The notes: generated by a model not told the origin, from the letters alone. A DNA stretch of 64,000 nt from an uncultured Vampirovibrio sp. (GCA_910583875.1 CAJTXT010000006.1:1-64000), one strand, 5' to 3'; positions 35,876 through 44,890 are shown, numbered from the stretch's first letter. A program made the numbers and translations.

Positions 35876-36532
35876 CTATATAAAGTTTTTTCCCGCATTG
35901 TAAGCCTTTTCTAAATCTTTAGGGAATATTTTTTCATGTTGTTTTCTTTTATCATTAATATCCCATCTTTCATCATCATATTTTGAATAATCATAATATT
36001 GAAATGTATTGAATGCACAAATTCTTTGAGGTTTTTCATAAAGATGCGTTATCCAGTTTTCAAAAAATCCAATAGATGCAGAGTTATTTTGACCTATGTA
36101 TTGATTTAAAAAAGTGTCCTCATTAACATTCATTGTATAGATTACAGCAGTTTTTAATTTTTTTGGCGGAATTGGGGTATATTGCTTATCAAATCTTACA
36201 AACGGGTAAACCAATCTTTCTATAAACATTTTCATAACACCTGATATGTCTCCGAAATAAATAGGAGTAGCAAAACAAATTCCATCAGAAATAGAAACTT
36301 TGTTTAATATTTCTTTTAATTCATCGGGGTACGAGCAGAAGCCGTAGTTTTTACCGTTTTTTAATTTACACGCTGAACAAGCCCTGCAACCTTTAAAATC
36401 AATGTCATACAGGTTTATTATTTCAGCACTTCCTCCGGCATTAATCACTCCTTGTGCAAAATTTTCACACATTTTAGATGTATTCCAGTTCTTTCTTGGT
36501 GAACCGTTTATAATATAAACTTGTTTTGTCAT
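35876..36532 (-). CDS. Flavodoxin-family NAD(P)H-dependent oxidoreductase
   Basis: 218 residues with a flavodoxin-like fold. INGSPRKNWNTSKMCENFA near residue 8 is the FMN-phosphate loop of the NADPH-dependent FMN reductase family. CRACSACKLKNGKNYGFC near 50 holds four cysteines typical of the iron-sulfur or disulfide-bearing subgroup. ATPIYFGDISGVMKMFIERL near 92 binds the isoalloxazine. It reduces flavins, quinones or nitro compounds. AAGGAA precedes ATG. Divergent from an HxlR regulator 105 bases away, a common pairing in which the regulator controls the reductase. Confidence 0.9.
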   Translation of the reverse strand: MTKQVYIINGSPRKNWNTSKMCENFAQGVINAGGSAEIINLYDIDFKGCRACSACKLKNGKNYGFCSYPDELKEILNKVSISDGICFATPIYFGDISGVMKMFIERLVYPFVRFDKQYTPIPPKKLKTAVIYTMNVNEDTFLNQYIGQNNSASIGFFENWITHLYEKPQRICAFNTFQYYDYSKYDDERWDINDKRKQHEKIFPKDLEKAYNAGKNFI

Positions 36533-36637
36533 AATTTCTTCCTTTCTTCTTTATCAATTTTATTCAATATTATATTTTTTACAAGTATTTACTTTTTTGT
36601 AATATACTATATAAAAAGATAGAATTAAGGAAAAACA

Positions 36638-36955
36638 ATGAAAAACAAGCTTGAAAAATATAATTGTCCACTCGGTGCAACTCTTGGAGTTATCGGCGGG
36701 AAATATAAGGTTATGATTATATGGTTTTTGTATCAGAATAAAGTTTTAAGATATAATGAACTGCAAAAAACAATCAAAGACATTACGCCCAAGATGTTGA
36801 TTTCACAATTAAGAGAACTTGAAGATGATGGAATAATAGGGAGAAAAGTTTATCCTGTTGTGCCTCCAAAAGTTGAATACTCGCTAACTGCAAAAGGTGA
36901 GAGTTTAATCCCAATTTTACTTGAAATGAAAAAATGGGGTGAAATCAATCAATAA
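36638..36955 (+). CDS. HxlR-family transcriptional regulator
   Basis: 105 residues, a winged-helix protein. YNCPLGATLGVIGGKYKVMI at residue 8, with its conserved cysteine, and LRYNELQKTIKDITPKMLISQ near 48 identify the HxlR/YodB type. These sense electrophiles or redox stress through the cysteine. It is divergent from the flavodoxin-family reductase gene and probably represses it. AAGGAA six bases before ATG. Decayed sequence follows downstream. Confidence 0.93.
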   Translation: MKNKLEKYNCPLGATLGVIGGKYKVMIIWFLYQNKVLRYNELQKTIKDITPKMLISQLRELEDDGIIGRKVYPVVPPKVEYSLTAKGESLIPILLEMKKWGEINQ

Positions 36956-36959
36956 ATAC

Positions 36960-37229
36960 CACATATCATCTCTTTTTCTACAAATGGAACCTCAATTTTT
37001 CCGTTATCTTTTAAATAAGAAAGATACAAACAAACTGTGCTTCCAACTAAAACATACTATTCAGATGTCATTTACAGTCAATTACATAAATAAACAGCAA
37101 GTCCGCCTTCAAGTGCATAATCTGAAACCTTTTATTTCTTGGATTTGATGTATCATTTATTACATCCTGTATAAGATACGAGAAATCGGTATTATTGTTT
37201 AGCTTTACAGAATTTATTTTAATCCTCAT
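36960..37229 (-). pseudogene. Decayed minus-strand coding remnant
   Basis: The minus strand holds an open frame of 53 codons (37068-37229; MRIKINSVKLNNNTDFSYL...) and then a readable frame nearer 36960-37060 (LVGSTVCLYLSYLKDNGK...) interrupted by stops and a frame change. The two together look like one broken gene. I do not recognise the family. Confidence 0.35.
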
Positions 37230-37315
37230 TTATTTTATGACGATATTGTGATAATTTTAGGTTGTATTCCAAACTTCTCATTTAATAAAAAAGAAATAAA
37301 AAGGTAACCATTAAA

Positions 37316-37954
37316 ATGTACTTTAGATATGATGAAAAAGAAACCGAATATTTAAAAAGTAAATGCAAAAAACTTGCATTTGTAATTGATAAAGTCGGGC
37401 ATATTGAACGACAAGTTGATAAAGATTTATTTTCTGCCGTTGTTCATCATATTGTAGGACAGCAAATTTCAACAAAAGCACAAGAAACAATTTGGAAAAG
37501 AATTGAAGACGGTTTAGGGGTTGTAAATGCTGATACAATATTAAAAGCAGGGATTAAAAAGCTGCAATCATTTGGCATAACTTTTAAAAAGGCTGAATAC
37601 ATAACAGATTTTGCAAATAAAATTAAAAATGGTGAATTTGATTTAGAAGCTATTTGGCAAAAAACAGATGAGGAAGTAATAAAAGAATTATCTGCATTGA
37701 AAGGCATTGGAGTCTGGACTGCTGAAATGCTCCTGCTTTTTTGTATGGAGCGCAAAAATGTATTCAGCTATGATGATTTAGCTATTCAAAGAGGAATTAG
37801 GATGGTTTATCACCATAAAAAAATTACAAAACCTCTTTTTGAAAAGTACAGAAAACGATTTTCACCCTACTGTTCTGTTGCAAGTCTTTACTTTTGGGCA
37901 GTTGCAGGAGGTTTAATTGAAGGTATGAAAGATTATTCACCACAAAAAAAGTAA
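37316..37954 (+). CDS. DNA-3-methyladenine glycosylase, AlkA-like HhH-GPD
   Basis: 212 residues. VHHIVGQQISTKAQETIWKR near 42 and the helix-hairpin-helix LKGIGVWTAEMLLLF near 128 are the HhH-GPD signature; the catalytic aspartate lies in FSYDDLAIQRG near 145. It removes alkylated purines from DNA for base excision repair. It lacks the N-terminal domain of E. coli AlkA, as in many short bacterial versions. AAGGTAACC lies upstream of the ATG. A deleted ogt remnant follows 7 bases later, so this was once an alkylation-repair pair. Confidence 0.9.
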   Translation: MYFRYDEKETEYLKSKCKKLAFVIDKVGHIERQVDKDLFSAVVHHIVGQQISTKAQETIWKRIEDGLGVVNADTILKAGIKKLQSFGITFKKAEYITDFANKIKNGEFDLEAIWQKTDEEVIKELSALKGIGVWTAEMLLLFCMERKNVFSYDDLAIQRGIRMVYHHKKITKPLFEKYRKRFSPYCSVASLYFWAVAGGLIEGMKDYSPQKK

Positions 37955-37961
37955 AATAAAT

Positions 37962-38111
37962 ATGTATTTTAAAACGATTTACAAATCACAAATTGGAAAT
38001 ATCACACTTGCTTGCGACAATAAAGAAAATGAAACAAAAATCAAATTGCTTCAGCATGAGGGCGTAAATATGGAAGGTTTATTTATTCCCAAATACAATA
38101 CTGCACCTTAG
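37962..38111 (+). pseudogene. ogt: Remnant of methylated-DNA-protein cysteine methyltransferase, internally deleted
   Basis: 49 codons. The start (MYFKTIYKSQIGNITLACD) is the N terminus of the Ogt/MGMT family. The end (KLLQHEGVNMEGLFIPKYN) is its C terminus. About two thirds of the protein, including the PCHR active-site cysteine, is missing and the two ends are joined in frame. It cannot repair O6-methylguanine. It lies 7 bases after the alkA-like gene. Confidence 0.7.
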
Positions 38112-38193
38112 GGAAAAATTATAATATGTAATAATCAGCAAATGAATATTTTTGAAGACGAAATAGAAATGTCTAAAATAACCAAATAATTTA

Positions 38194-39234
38194 TCATTTT
38201 GTATTAATAATTGCTATTTTTATAACATTATCTAATTTGTTTTCAAAAATGTTATAGGCTTTTTCAATATCTTTAAGCTGATATTTGTGGGTTATTAATG
38301 GAGTTGTATCAATTTTTCCTTGTTCAATAAACGATAATATTTCCTCGCAGTTGCAGCCATCAACTCCGCCTGTTTTAAATGTAAGATTTTTTCCATACAT
38401 ATCAGGCAAGGGTAACGTCATCGGCTTATCATATAACGCAACTATTGTAACTATTGCATTTGCCCTTGCTGCTTTCCAAGCTGTTTCAAAACTTTCCTCT
38501 GTTCCTGCAACTTCAATAACAACATCTGCACCATTATGTTGGCTTTCATTTTTTACAGTTTTAATACAGTTTTCAGGTGTTGTTACAATTACATTTGGAT
38601 AATGTTCTTTTATGAAATTTCTTCTTATTATATCTTTTTCGCATACAATAATTTTTTGTGGATTTTTCAACATTGCACACAGTAAAGTACAAATACCTGT
38701 TGGTCCTGCACCAATAATAAGGACTGTATCTTCTTCTTTTATTTCGGAAATTCTAGCAGCCCAAAACCCTGTTGCGAGAATATCTCCGACAAAAAGCGCT
38801 TGTTCATCAGAAACCGTTTGCGGAATTTTATTTAAACCTTGATTTGCATAAGGGACTCGAACGTATTCTGCCTGTGCCCCATCTATACGGCAGCCTAAAG
38901 CCCAGCCGCCATTTTTATCGGTACAATTATTTACATATCCTTTTTTACAGAAAAAGCATTCTCCGCAAAATGTTTCAACATTTACGGTTACCCTATCTCC
39001 GACTTTTACATTTTTTACATCAGTTCCGACTTTTTCAACTATACCTACCATTTCATGCCCAACCGTAATACCTAAAACAGCTTTGGGAACACAACCATGT
39101 TTTATATGAATATCACTAGAGCAAATACTGCTCATTGTAATACGAACAATTGCATCTTTTGAATCAATAATTTGCGGTTTTTCTTTTTCCGTTAATTCAA
39201 ATTTTCCATGGTCTTTATATGTATATGCTAACAT
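38194..39234 (-). CDS. Zinc-dependent medium-chain alcohol dehydrogenase
   Basis: 346 residues from the ATG at 39234. A further in-frame start at 39276 would read through a TTGGGTT repeat and is rejected. CSSDIHIKHG near 37 and GHEMVGIVEKVGTDV near 55 give the catalytic zinc ligands, CGECFFCKKGYVNNC near 83 the structural zinc site, and VLIIGAGPTGICTLLCA near 162 the NAD(P)-binding Rossmann motif. It oxidises an alcohol or polyol or reduces the aldehyde; the substrate is unknown. Monocistronic. Confidence 0.9.
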   Translation of the reverse strand: MLAYTYKDHGKFELTEKEKPQIIDSKDAIVRITMSSICSSDIHIKHGCVPKAVLGITVGHEMVGIVEKVGTDVKNVKVGDRVTVNVETFCGECFFCKKGYVNNCTDKNGGWALGCRIDGAQAEYVRVPYANQGLNKIPQTVSDEQALFVGDILATGFWAARISEIKEEDTVLIIGAGPTGICTLLCAMLKNPQKIIVCEKDIIRRNFIKEHYPNVIVTTPENCIKTVKNESQHNGADVVIEVAGTEESFETAWKAARANAIVTIVALYDKPMTLPLPDMYGKNLTFKTGGVDGCNCEEILSFIEQGKIDTTPLITHKYQLKDIEKAYNIFENKLDNVIKIAIINTK

Positions 39235-39259
39235 TTTACTCTTTCTATGATTTATCGTT

Positions 39260-39287
39260 ATTGGGTTAAAACCCAACCTACGAACTT
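39260..39287. repeat. TTGGGTT palindromic repeat, copy 3
   Basis: Full palindrome TTGGGTTAAAACCCAA plus CCTACGAACTTA, in the gap between a membrane protein gene and the alcohol dehydrogenase gene. It encroaches on the dehydrogenase leader. Confidence 0.75.
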
Positions 39288-39295
39288 ACAATTTC

Positions 39296-40357
39296 CTAAC
39301 ATTTTGAAGTCCTATTTTGCGGCAAATAATTTCTAATTTTTTCAGGCAATAAATTTTCTACAAACATATTAATTTCTTTCGAATACTTATTAAATAAAAC
39401 ACCGACATATAAAGTTATCAATCCTGTTACTATGATTATACTTGTTAATAGAGTAGTATTATCTTTTATGAAATAAAACTCAAAATATATGATAGCTTCA
39501 ATAACACCTAATATTCCAAGTATTGTAAATATTTTTCTTTGAGTTAACAGACCTATAAAGAAATAAAAAATACTTAAAATATAAATTGAAATTTGAAATA
39601 TTGGTTCAGATTGAATTGCTGATGATAAAATGTTTAAAATTGAATAATTAAAAACCAAAGCCCCAAATAAATACATCCATTTGGAATAATCAACTTTTGT
39701 TGTTTTATCTTTAACAAATGCAAATATAATTATAGTAATTGATAATACTAAACAATAATACTCTATAGTATAAGATTCAAAAAGGGTATTTCCTAAAATA
39801 TAATGCAAAACTGTAAAGTATATTATGTTTACACATCCAATTGTTGGAATTGCTAATAAATCGATACTTCTATATTTTTGTACAATATTGTTTATAATTA
39901 TTGTTAATAATGATAAAACAATTAATGGAAGTCTGCACAATTCTCCATAATTGGGGATTTTGCCAATATCTGAAAAATGTGGGAAAAATCCTGTCATTTT
40001 TTCTATATCAACAATAATAAGTGAAATTATAGAAATAAATAGGAAGTATAATATCCCTGAAGGAATTTTTTCATTTTTTCTCCATAAAAATTCACCCAAA
40101 GTGAAAAATATTATTGAATAAAGAATTCCAAGACCTAATATAACAAAATAAGAACAGTGTTGTATTGTATGGGACATTAATACGGACATTGCACAAAGAA
40201 TAATAAACCCGCCAAGGTAATATAAAAATTTTATAATAGAAGATGTTTGTTTTATTACATTTTCATTTGAATTTAATAAATTAAGCAATTCACTTTGTTG
40301 GGTATGAGTAATTATATTTTTCTCTACCCCTAAAGCTAATAAATCTTTTAAATTCAT
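39296..40357 (-). CDS. Polytopic membrane protein, DUF2157-like
   Basis: 353 residues. A soluble helical head (1-40, LGVEKNIITHTQQSELLNLL) is followed by about ten hydrophobic segments. A helical head with SELLNLL-type repeats before many membrane spans is the DUF2157 pattern, but the match is by layout only. No catalytic motif. Function unknown. ATG with AGGAG. Confidence 0.6.
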   Translation of the reverse strand: MNLKDLLALGVEKNIITHTQQSELLNLLNSNENVIKQTSSIIKFLYYLGGFIILCAMSVLMSHTIQHCSYFVILGLGILYSIIFFTLGEFLWRKNEKIPSGILYFLFISIISLIIVDIEKMTGFFPHFSDIGKIPNYGELCRLPLIVLSLLTIIINNIVQKYRSIDLLAIPTIGCVNIIYFTVLHYILGNTLFESYTIEYYCLVLSITIIIFAFVKDKTTKVDYSKWMYLFGALVFNYSILNILSSAIQSEPIFQISIYILSIFYFFIGLLTQRKIFTILGILGVIEAIIYFEFYFIKDNTTLLTSIIIVTGLITLYVGVLFNKYSKEINMFVENLLPEKIRNYLPQNRTSKC

Positions 40358-40432
40358 ATTAAACTCCTATTCTTTTATATTTTAGTTTTGATTTTCTACC
40401 TTTCGTACCATACGTGATTGACTAATATCCAT

Positions 40433-40624
40433 TTAGCGAGGTACAAACATTAGAACTAGATTTATTAATATAAAAATAATAACTCCGACTATTATTACTA
40501 TTCTTAATTTATCTGCTTTTTCTTTGCCAAAATATTTTTCAACCAAAGGTAATATTAAAGCTATTAATGGTATATCATTTTGTCTTGAACGATTATAATT
40601 TGAATTATATCTGCTTCTTTTCAT
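40433..40624 (-). CDS. Small single-pass membrane protein, unknown
   Basis: 63 residues. A polar, Arg/Asn-rich start (SRYNSNYNRSRQND), a short helix and one C-terminal membrane segment (about 42-60, IVIIVGVIIFILINLVL). GGAG lies about 12 bases before ATG. It sits upstream of the DUF2157-like gene on the same strand, with a 75-base gap. No family recognised. Confidence 0.6.
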   Translation of the reverse strand: MKRSRYNSNYNRSRQNDIPLIALILPLVEKYFGKEKADKLRIVIIVGVIIFILINLVLMFVPR

Positions 40625-40721
40625 ATTCCATATTCTCCGATTTATAACACAGTAAAAATGATAAGTTAGTATAATTATACAGTTTTTATATTTTTTGCCA
40701 AGATGGTCGCCTATTTTATAG

Positions 40722-40823
40722 TGTCATGCTAAACTTGTTTCAGCATCTTACCAACTTTCAAATAAAGTCAGTTAAATGAACTTATTAATAAATCTAAGAT
40801 GCTGAAACAAGTTCAGCATGACA
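40722..40823. repeat. Palindromic intergenic element, CTGAACTTG family
   Basis: Arms 40722-40750 and 40795-40823 are 29-base inverted repeats with one mismatch, 44 bases apart. The arm sequence (GCTAAACTTGTTTCAGCATC) belongs to the same family as the internal palindromes of the MITE-like elements at 1.3 and 29.3 kb. Confidence 0.8.
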
Positions 40824-40908
40824 GGTATGTATATTTTAATTAATATTTTCTAATTTATTAATTAATATGTTCTATCACAATTAGTCTGTAGAATGCTATA
40901 ATACAGCT

Positions 40909-41403
40909 ATGACTAAGTGCAAAAGTTTTTTACCGTCGATAGATGAGAAGTCTAAGGTGTTAATATTAGGCTCAATGCCAGGTGTTAAATCGTTAGAAAT
41001 GCAGCAGTATTATGCGCATCCGCAAAACAGGTTTTGGAAAATTATGGGCTTAATTTGCGAATGCGAAAATCTACATAATCTTGAATATAGCGAAAAACTT
41101 CAAACTTTGCTAAATAATAATATTGCACTCTGGGATGTTATTAAATCGTGTGAAAGAGTTGGTAGTTTAGATTCTAATATTGAAAAGGAAATTCCAAATA
41201 AAATCCCTGCACTTTTAAAAAAGTATAAAAATATAGAAGTTATATGCTTAAACGGAAACAAATCTTACAGCGCATTTAAGAAGCATTTCCCATTATTATT
41301 AGAAAAATATAAGTGTTTGAAAATGCCTTCAACAAGCCCTGCAAACGCTAAATTCAGACTGGAAAATTTATATGAAGAATGGAAACATATTTATGAATTT
41401 TGA
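40909..41403 (+). CDS. DNA-deoxyinosine glycosylase (hypoxanthine-DNA glycosylase, UDG family 6)
   Basis: 164 residues. KVLILGSMPGVKSLEMQQYY near 18 and HPQNRFWKIM near 38 are the family 6 uracil-DNA-glycosylase-superfamily signature; STSPANAKF near the end matches its second active-site loop. It excises hypoxanthine arising from adenine deamination. The next gene starts inside its last codons. No ribosome binding site is obvious. Confidence 0.9.
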   Translation: MTKCKSFLPSIDEKSKVLILGSMPGVKSLEMQQYYAHPQNRFWKIMGLICECENLHNLEYSEKLQTLLNNNIALWDVIKSCERVGSLDSNIEKEIPNKIPALLKKYKNIEVICLNGNKSYSAFKKHFPLLLEKYKCLKMPSTSPANAKFRLENLYEEWKHIYEF

Positions 41404-41839
41404 TATCAGAAAAATAAAAAACGACGATAAATCAGAAGTTTTTTCAATGATGAAAGAATTTTATTCTTCGCCTGCTGTTTATACAAATGGTTCAGATGAA
41501 ATATTTAAAAGTGATATTGAAAATTGTATAAATGAAAATCCATATCTTGATGGCTATATATTTGTAAACTCAAATGAAATTATGGGCTATGCAATGATTT
41601 CAAAGAGTTTTTCAACTGAATTCGGAAAACTTTGTATTTGGTATGAAGATTTATATTTGAAAAAACAATATAGAGGTTTTGGAATAATTCCGCAATTTGT
41701 TCAATATATAGAAACAAACTATAATGATTGTATATACAGGCTTGAAGCAGAAAAAGAAAACGAGCACGCTTGCCACGTATATAAAAAACTAGGCTTTGAA
41801 GAATTACCGTATTTGGAAATGAAGAAAGAAATTAAATAA
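41393..41839 (+). CDS. GNAT-family N-acetyltransferase
   Basis: 148 residues from the ATG at 41393, with GGAAAC upstream; an in-frame ATG at 41372 is less well placed. Acetyl-CoA-binding pattern YLKKQYRGFGIIPQFVQYI near 90 (RGxG/A motif) and the C-terminal HACHVYKKLGFEELPYLEM typical of GNAT enzymes. Overlaps the glycosylase by 11 bases and the cstA-type gene by 1. The acetylated substrate is unknown. Confidence 0.85.
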   Translation: MNFDIRKIKNDDKSEVFSMMKEFYSSPAVYTNGSDEIFKSDIENCINENPYLDGYIFVNSNEIMGYAMISKSFSTEFGKLCIWYEDLYLKKQYRGFGIIPQFVQYIETNYNDCIYRLEAEKENEHACHVYKKLGFEELPYLEMKKEIK

Positions 41840-43272
41840 TGATAACTTTTATTTTAGGAATTTTAATTTTAGTTTTAGGTTATATTTTTTATTCAAAAAG
41901 AGTTGAAAACTTATTTTCGCCTGATGCCAGAAAGACTCCGGCTATAGAATTAAATGACGGAGTAGACTTCATTCCGATGTCTAAAAATCGAAATGCTTTA
42001 ATTCATTTGTTAAATATAGCGGGCATGGGACCTATTATCGGCGCAATACAAGGTATATTGTTCGGTCCGATTGCATTTATTTTAATACCTCTTGGCTGCA
42101 TATTGGCAGGCGGTGTTCACGATTATTTTGCAGGAATGCTATCTATGAGAAATAACGGTGCACAAATTACAGGATTAATAAAAAAATATCTTGGCAATTC
42201 TGCATTTAAAATATTTATGATTATAGTTTCCATAATGTTATTACTTCTTGCAACTGTTTTTGTTTATACTTCAGGTGATTTATTTGTTGAAAGATTTTTC
42301 GGAGTTAAAGAATTCGTTATCACTAACCCGTTAGTACTTGGGACATATCTATTTATTTTGTTATATTTTATAGTAGCAACGCTTTTCCCTATAGATAAAA
42401 TTATCGGTAAATTTTATCCTGTATTGGGTGCTATGCTTATTTTAGGTACAGGGCTTGTACTTGCAGGCTTTTTCATAAACGGAGTAAATCTTCAAAATTT
42501 TCATTTATCAAATTATAATTTGCACCCAAAACATCTTCCTTTAATTCCAATGTTTTTTATGACTGTAAGCTGCGGGCTGCTATCAGGTTTTCATTCTACG
42601 CAGGCAACTATAATTTCAAGAACTGTAGAACACGAAAAAGACGGCAGAATGATTTTCTACGGAATGATGTGTCTTGAATCTTTAATTGCATTAATATGGG
42701 CAGCAGCTGCTATGGATGTTTATTCATTAAACGCAGTTCCCGAAAATATGGTTGGAACAGTTAATGTAGTTAATATAATTGCAAATAAATTTGTACCGTT
42801 TAACCTTGCTTTTGTTGTAACTTTAGCTGTAATTATCTTGCCTATAACTTCAGGTGATACAGCGTTAAGAGGCTTAAGAATTACAATTGCCGACGCTTTA
42901 AAACTTGAGCAAAAAAGCATTAAAAACAGATTATTAATAGTTATTCCAATTTTAGTTTGCGTACTTTCTATATTAGTTTGGGCGAAATTAAATTCTGGAA
43001 GTTTTTCATTAATTTGGCGTTATTTCACTTTCTTTAATCAGTTAATAGCTATACCTACATTGCTTTGTGCAAGCGTATTTTTAATGAAAGCTAAGAAAAA
43101 TTACTTTATGACATTACTACCTGCATTATTTTATGTATTTATCACTATGTCATTTATTTTTAGTGAAAAAATCGGATTTAACTTCCCGCTAAAATATGCA
43201 GAAATAGTTGGCGGAGTTATTACAATTCTAACCTGCTTATACTTGTGGAAGCTAGTAAAAAAACAAAATTAA
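41839..43272 (+). CDS. cstA: Carbon starvation protein A family transporter
   Basis: 477 residues, about 13 membrane segments. DARKTPAIELNDGVDFIPM near 31 and HLLNIAGMGPIIGAIQGILFGP near 60 are the CstA signatures; GGVHDYFAGMLSMRNNG near 90 follows. CstA and relatives import peptides or pyruvate. It is shorter than E. coli CstA (about 700 residues), as in many anaerobes. The start overlaps the GNAT stop by one base. No BtsSR-type sensor is nearby. Confidence 0.93.
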   Translation: MITFILGILILVLGYIFYSKRVENLFSPDARKTPAIELNDGVDFIPMSKNRNALIHLLNIAGMGPIIGAIQGILFGPIAFILIPLGCILAGGVHDYFAGMLSMRNNGAQITGLIKKYLGNSAFKIFMIIVSIMLLLLATVFVYTSGDLFVERFFGVKEFVITNPLVLGTYLFILLYFIVATLFPIDKIIGKFYPVLGAMLILGTGLVLAGFFINGVNLQNFHLSNYNLHPKHLPLIPMFFMTVSCGLLSGFHSTQATIISRTVEHEKDGRMIFYGMMCLESLIALIWAAAAMDVYSLNAVPENMVGTVNVVNIIANKFVPFNLAFVVTLAVIILPITSGDTALRGLRITIADALKLEQKSIKNRLLIVIPILVCVLSILVWAKLNSGSFSLIWRYFTFFNQLIAIPTLLCASVFLMKAKKNYFMTLLPALFYVFITMSFIFSEKIGFNFPLKYAEIVGGVITILTCLYLWKLVKKQN

Positions 43273-43287
43273 AATTGAACTATGGAC

Positions 43288-43318
43288 TTGCCCCCCCCCC
43301 GAAAAGATTTGTTAAAAT
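43288..43318 (+). promoter_or_regulatory. C10 tract in the promoter region of the membrane-TPR gene
   Basis: Ten C (43291-43300) form part of a TTGCCC -35-like hexamer and the spacer before TAAAAT (43313-43318); the gene start is at 43342. In such an AT-rich genome a C10 tract is striking and could alter spacer length by slippage. Confidence 0.4.
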
Positions 43319-43341
43319 AAGCATAATATAGGAGATATATT

Positions 43342-44463
43342 ATGTATTTAAATCCGTTTTTGTTTGAATGTTTATTATTTATTCCTTCCATTCTTATATA
43401 TTTTATAATCATTTGGATTTTATTTTCATCAAAGATAAATAAAAAACTATTTTCAATTCTTTTTATAATACTGTTTGGACTCTTTTTATTTTATATTTTT
43501 GATATTCTTTGTCCTTCTTTTGTTTATGCTGGCAACTATACGCAGATACCGTTAACACAAATGCAGATTATGAACAGATGGTTTGCTGAGTTACATATAA
43601 TGTTTAATACTTTTCCTTATTTATCAATGATTATAATTCCTTTAATTATTGTTTTAGGAATTATTTACTATAAAAAAACAAATGATAAATCTTTTTTAAA
43701 GAAATCATGTTTTATTTCAATTGTTATTACATTAATTTTATATCTTGGTTTTCCATATTCTACTTATGATTATTTGCCTCTTACTGTTGATAAATCTTAT
43801 ACCTTTTCAAAATGTTTCAATCTGAAAAATAAAGATTTGATAAAAATACATCAATTTGCTGCAGACAAAGCTTTTATAAAAGGGATAAAAGGTTTTCTCT
43901 CTGAAGAAGCAGCTATGTATATTGATTTTGAAATAGGTGAAAAAACAGATATGTATTCAAAGAATTTATCTTCACCAGAAGTGCAAAAATTAATGGATGA
44001 ATATGTTAAATATCAAAAACAGTATGCAGAACTGCTTGGGTATGACGGGTATATAAACATAGTTCAAAGATGTGATGTATATAAACGATATGATGATGCT
44101 TTAAAATACGCCTATCTTGCAAAATCTTATGGTGCAAATATAGATAATTATATTGCACATTTATATAATCAAAAAAAAGAATTTAATAAAGCATTAGATA
44201 TAATTAATACAGGTGCTAAAGTAAGGTCAAACACAAAAATAAGGACATATATAGGACTTAAGGATTATGAAAAAGCATTAGAAGAATGTAATAAAACAGA
44301 TAAAAATTATGTTCCTATGTATAAATATAAATATAAAATATATATTTACTATAAACAAGGAAAAACTGACCTTGCTGTCAAAATGTTTGAAAAAATGATA
44401 GCTGAATATAGAACTAAAATATCTTTTGATGATTTTATAAAAAATGCAGATGAAATGTTTTAA
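43342..44463 (+). CDS. Membrane protein with C-terminal TPR-like repeats, unknown
   Basis: 373 residues. Four membrane segments in the first 150 residues (for example LFSILFIILFGLFLFYIF near 36), then a soluble part with helical TPR-like pairs (DALKYAYLAKSYGANID near 250, KEFNKALDIINTG near 276, GKTDLAVKMFEKMI near 340). AGGAG nine bases before ATG. Role unknown. Its promoter contains a C10 tract. A short out-of-frame C-terminal-like fragment follows it. Confidence 0.65.
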   Translation: MYLNPFLFECLLFIPSILIYFIIIWILFSSKINKKLFSILFIILFGLFLFYIFDILCPSFVYAGNYTQIPLTQMQIMNRWFAELHIMFNTFPYLSMIIIPLIIVLGIIYYKKTNDKSFLKKSCFISIVITLILYLGFPYSTYDYLPLTVDKSYTFSKCFNLKNKDLIKIHQFAADKAFIKGIKGFLSEEAAMYIDFEIGEKTDMYSKNLSSPEVQKLMDEYVKYQKQYAELLGYDGYINIVQRCDVYKRYDDALKYAYLAKSYGANIDNYIAHLYNQKKEFNKALDIINTGAKVRSNTKIRTYIGLKDYEKALEECNKTDKNYVPMYKYKYKIYIYYKQGKTDLAVKMFEKMIAEYRTKISFDDFIKNADEMF

Positions 44464-44602
44464 TTTATATTGAATAAAATTTTTTCAATAATGAATATTC
44501 AAAAGATGAATTAAGAAATAAAGTTGATAAGATATGTGCCAAAATGATTCAAAACGACAGAAAAACATCATTATTTTTAGATTTATAAAAAATTAGGAGT
44601 CA

Positions 44603-44625
44603 ATAGGTTGGGTTTTAATCCAACT
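44603..44625. repeat. TTGGGTT palindromic repeat, copy 4
   Basis: ATAGGTTGGGTTTTAATCC, in inverted orientation relative to copies 1-3. Confidence 0.6.
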
Positions 44626-44674
44626 AAAAAATGTATCTCAATTAAAATAGAGGCCACAATATAATTTATAATAT

Positions 44675-44890
44675 TTAATCGAAATCCAATAATTCTGAAA
44701 GTTTTATACCTAGTGCTGCTGCAATTCTTTTTAATGTTAAATATTTTACTTCCACTTTTCCATTTTCAATTCTGCTTAAAGTTGAAAGTTCAAGGCCATT
44801 TCTAAAACTTAAGGCACTTTTACTAAGTCCCGTTTTTAATCGAAAATATTCTATTCGTTTACCAAGTTTTATTAATTCTTTGTCTTGCAT
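44675..44890 (-). CDS. XRE-family transcriptional regulator (small)
   Basis: 71 residues from the ATG at 44890. A longer frame from a TTG at 44938 is less likely because it lies in a palindrome. Almost the whole protein is a Cro/CI-type helix-turn-helix: LGKRIEYFRLKTGLSKSALS, then ELSTLSRIENGKVEVKYLTLK. No second domain. It lies 59 bases after the HPP-like membrane gene on the same strand. A palindrome TTGCACGCGTGCAA (44925-44938) lies just upstream and is the candidate operator. No Shine-Dalgarno is obvious. Confidence 0.8.
   Translation of the reverse strand: MQDKELIKLGKRIEYFRLKTGLSKSALSFRNGLELSTLSRIENGKVEVKYLTLKRIAAALGIKLSELLDFD

Noticed and set aside
39234..39276. Upstream ATG for the alcohol dehydrogenase at 39276
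   Set aside because: It would translate the TTGGGTT repeat; the ATG at 39234 begins at the conserved N terminus.
44484..44588. Open fragment NEYSKDELRNKVDK... after the membrane-TPR gene
   Set aside because: No start codon and only 33 codons; may be a leftover gene end, but not enough to annotate.
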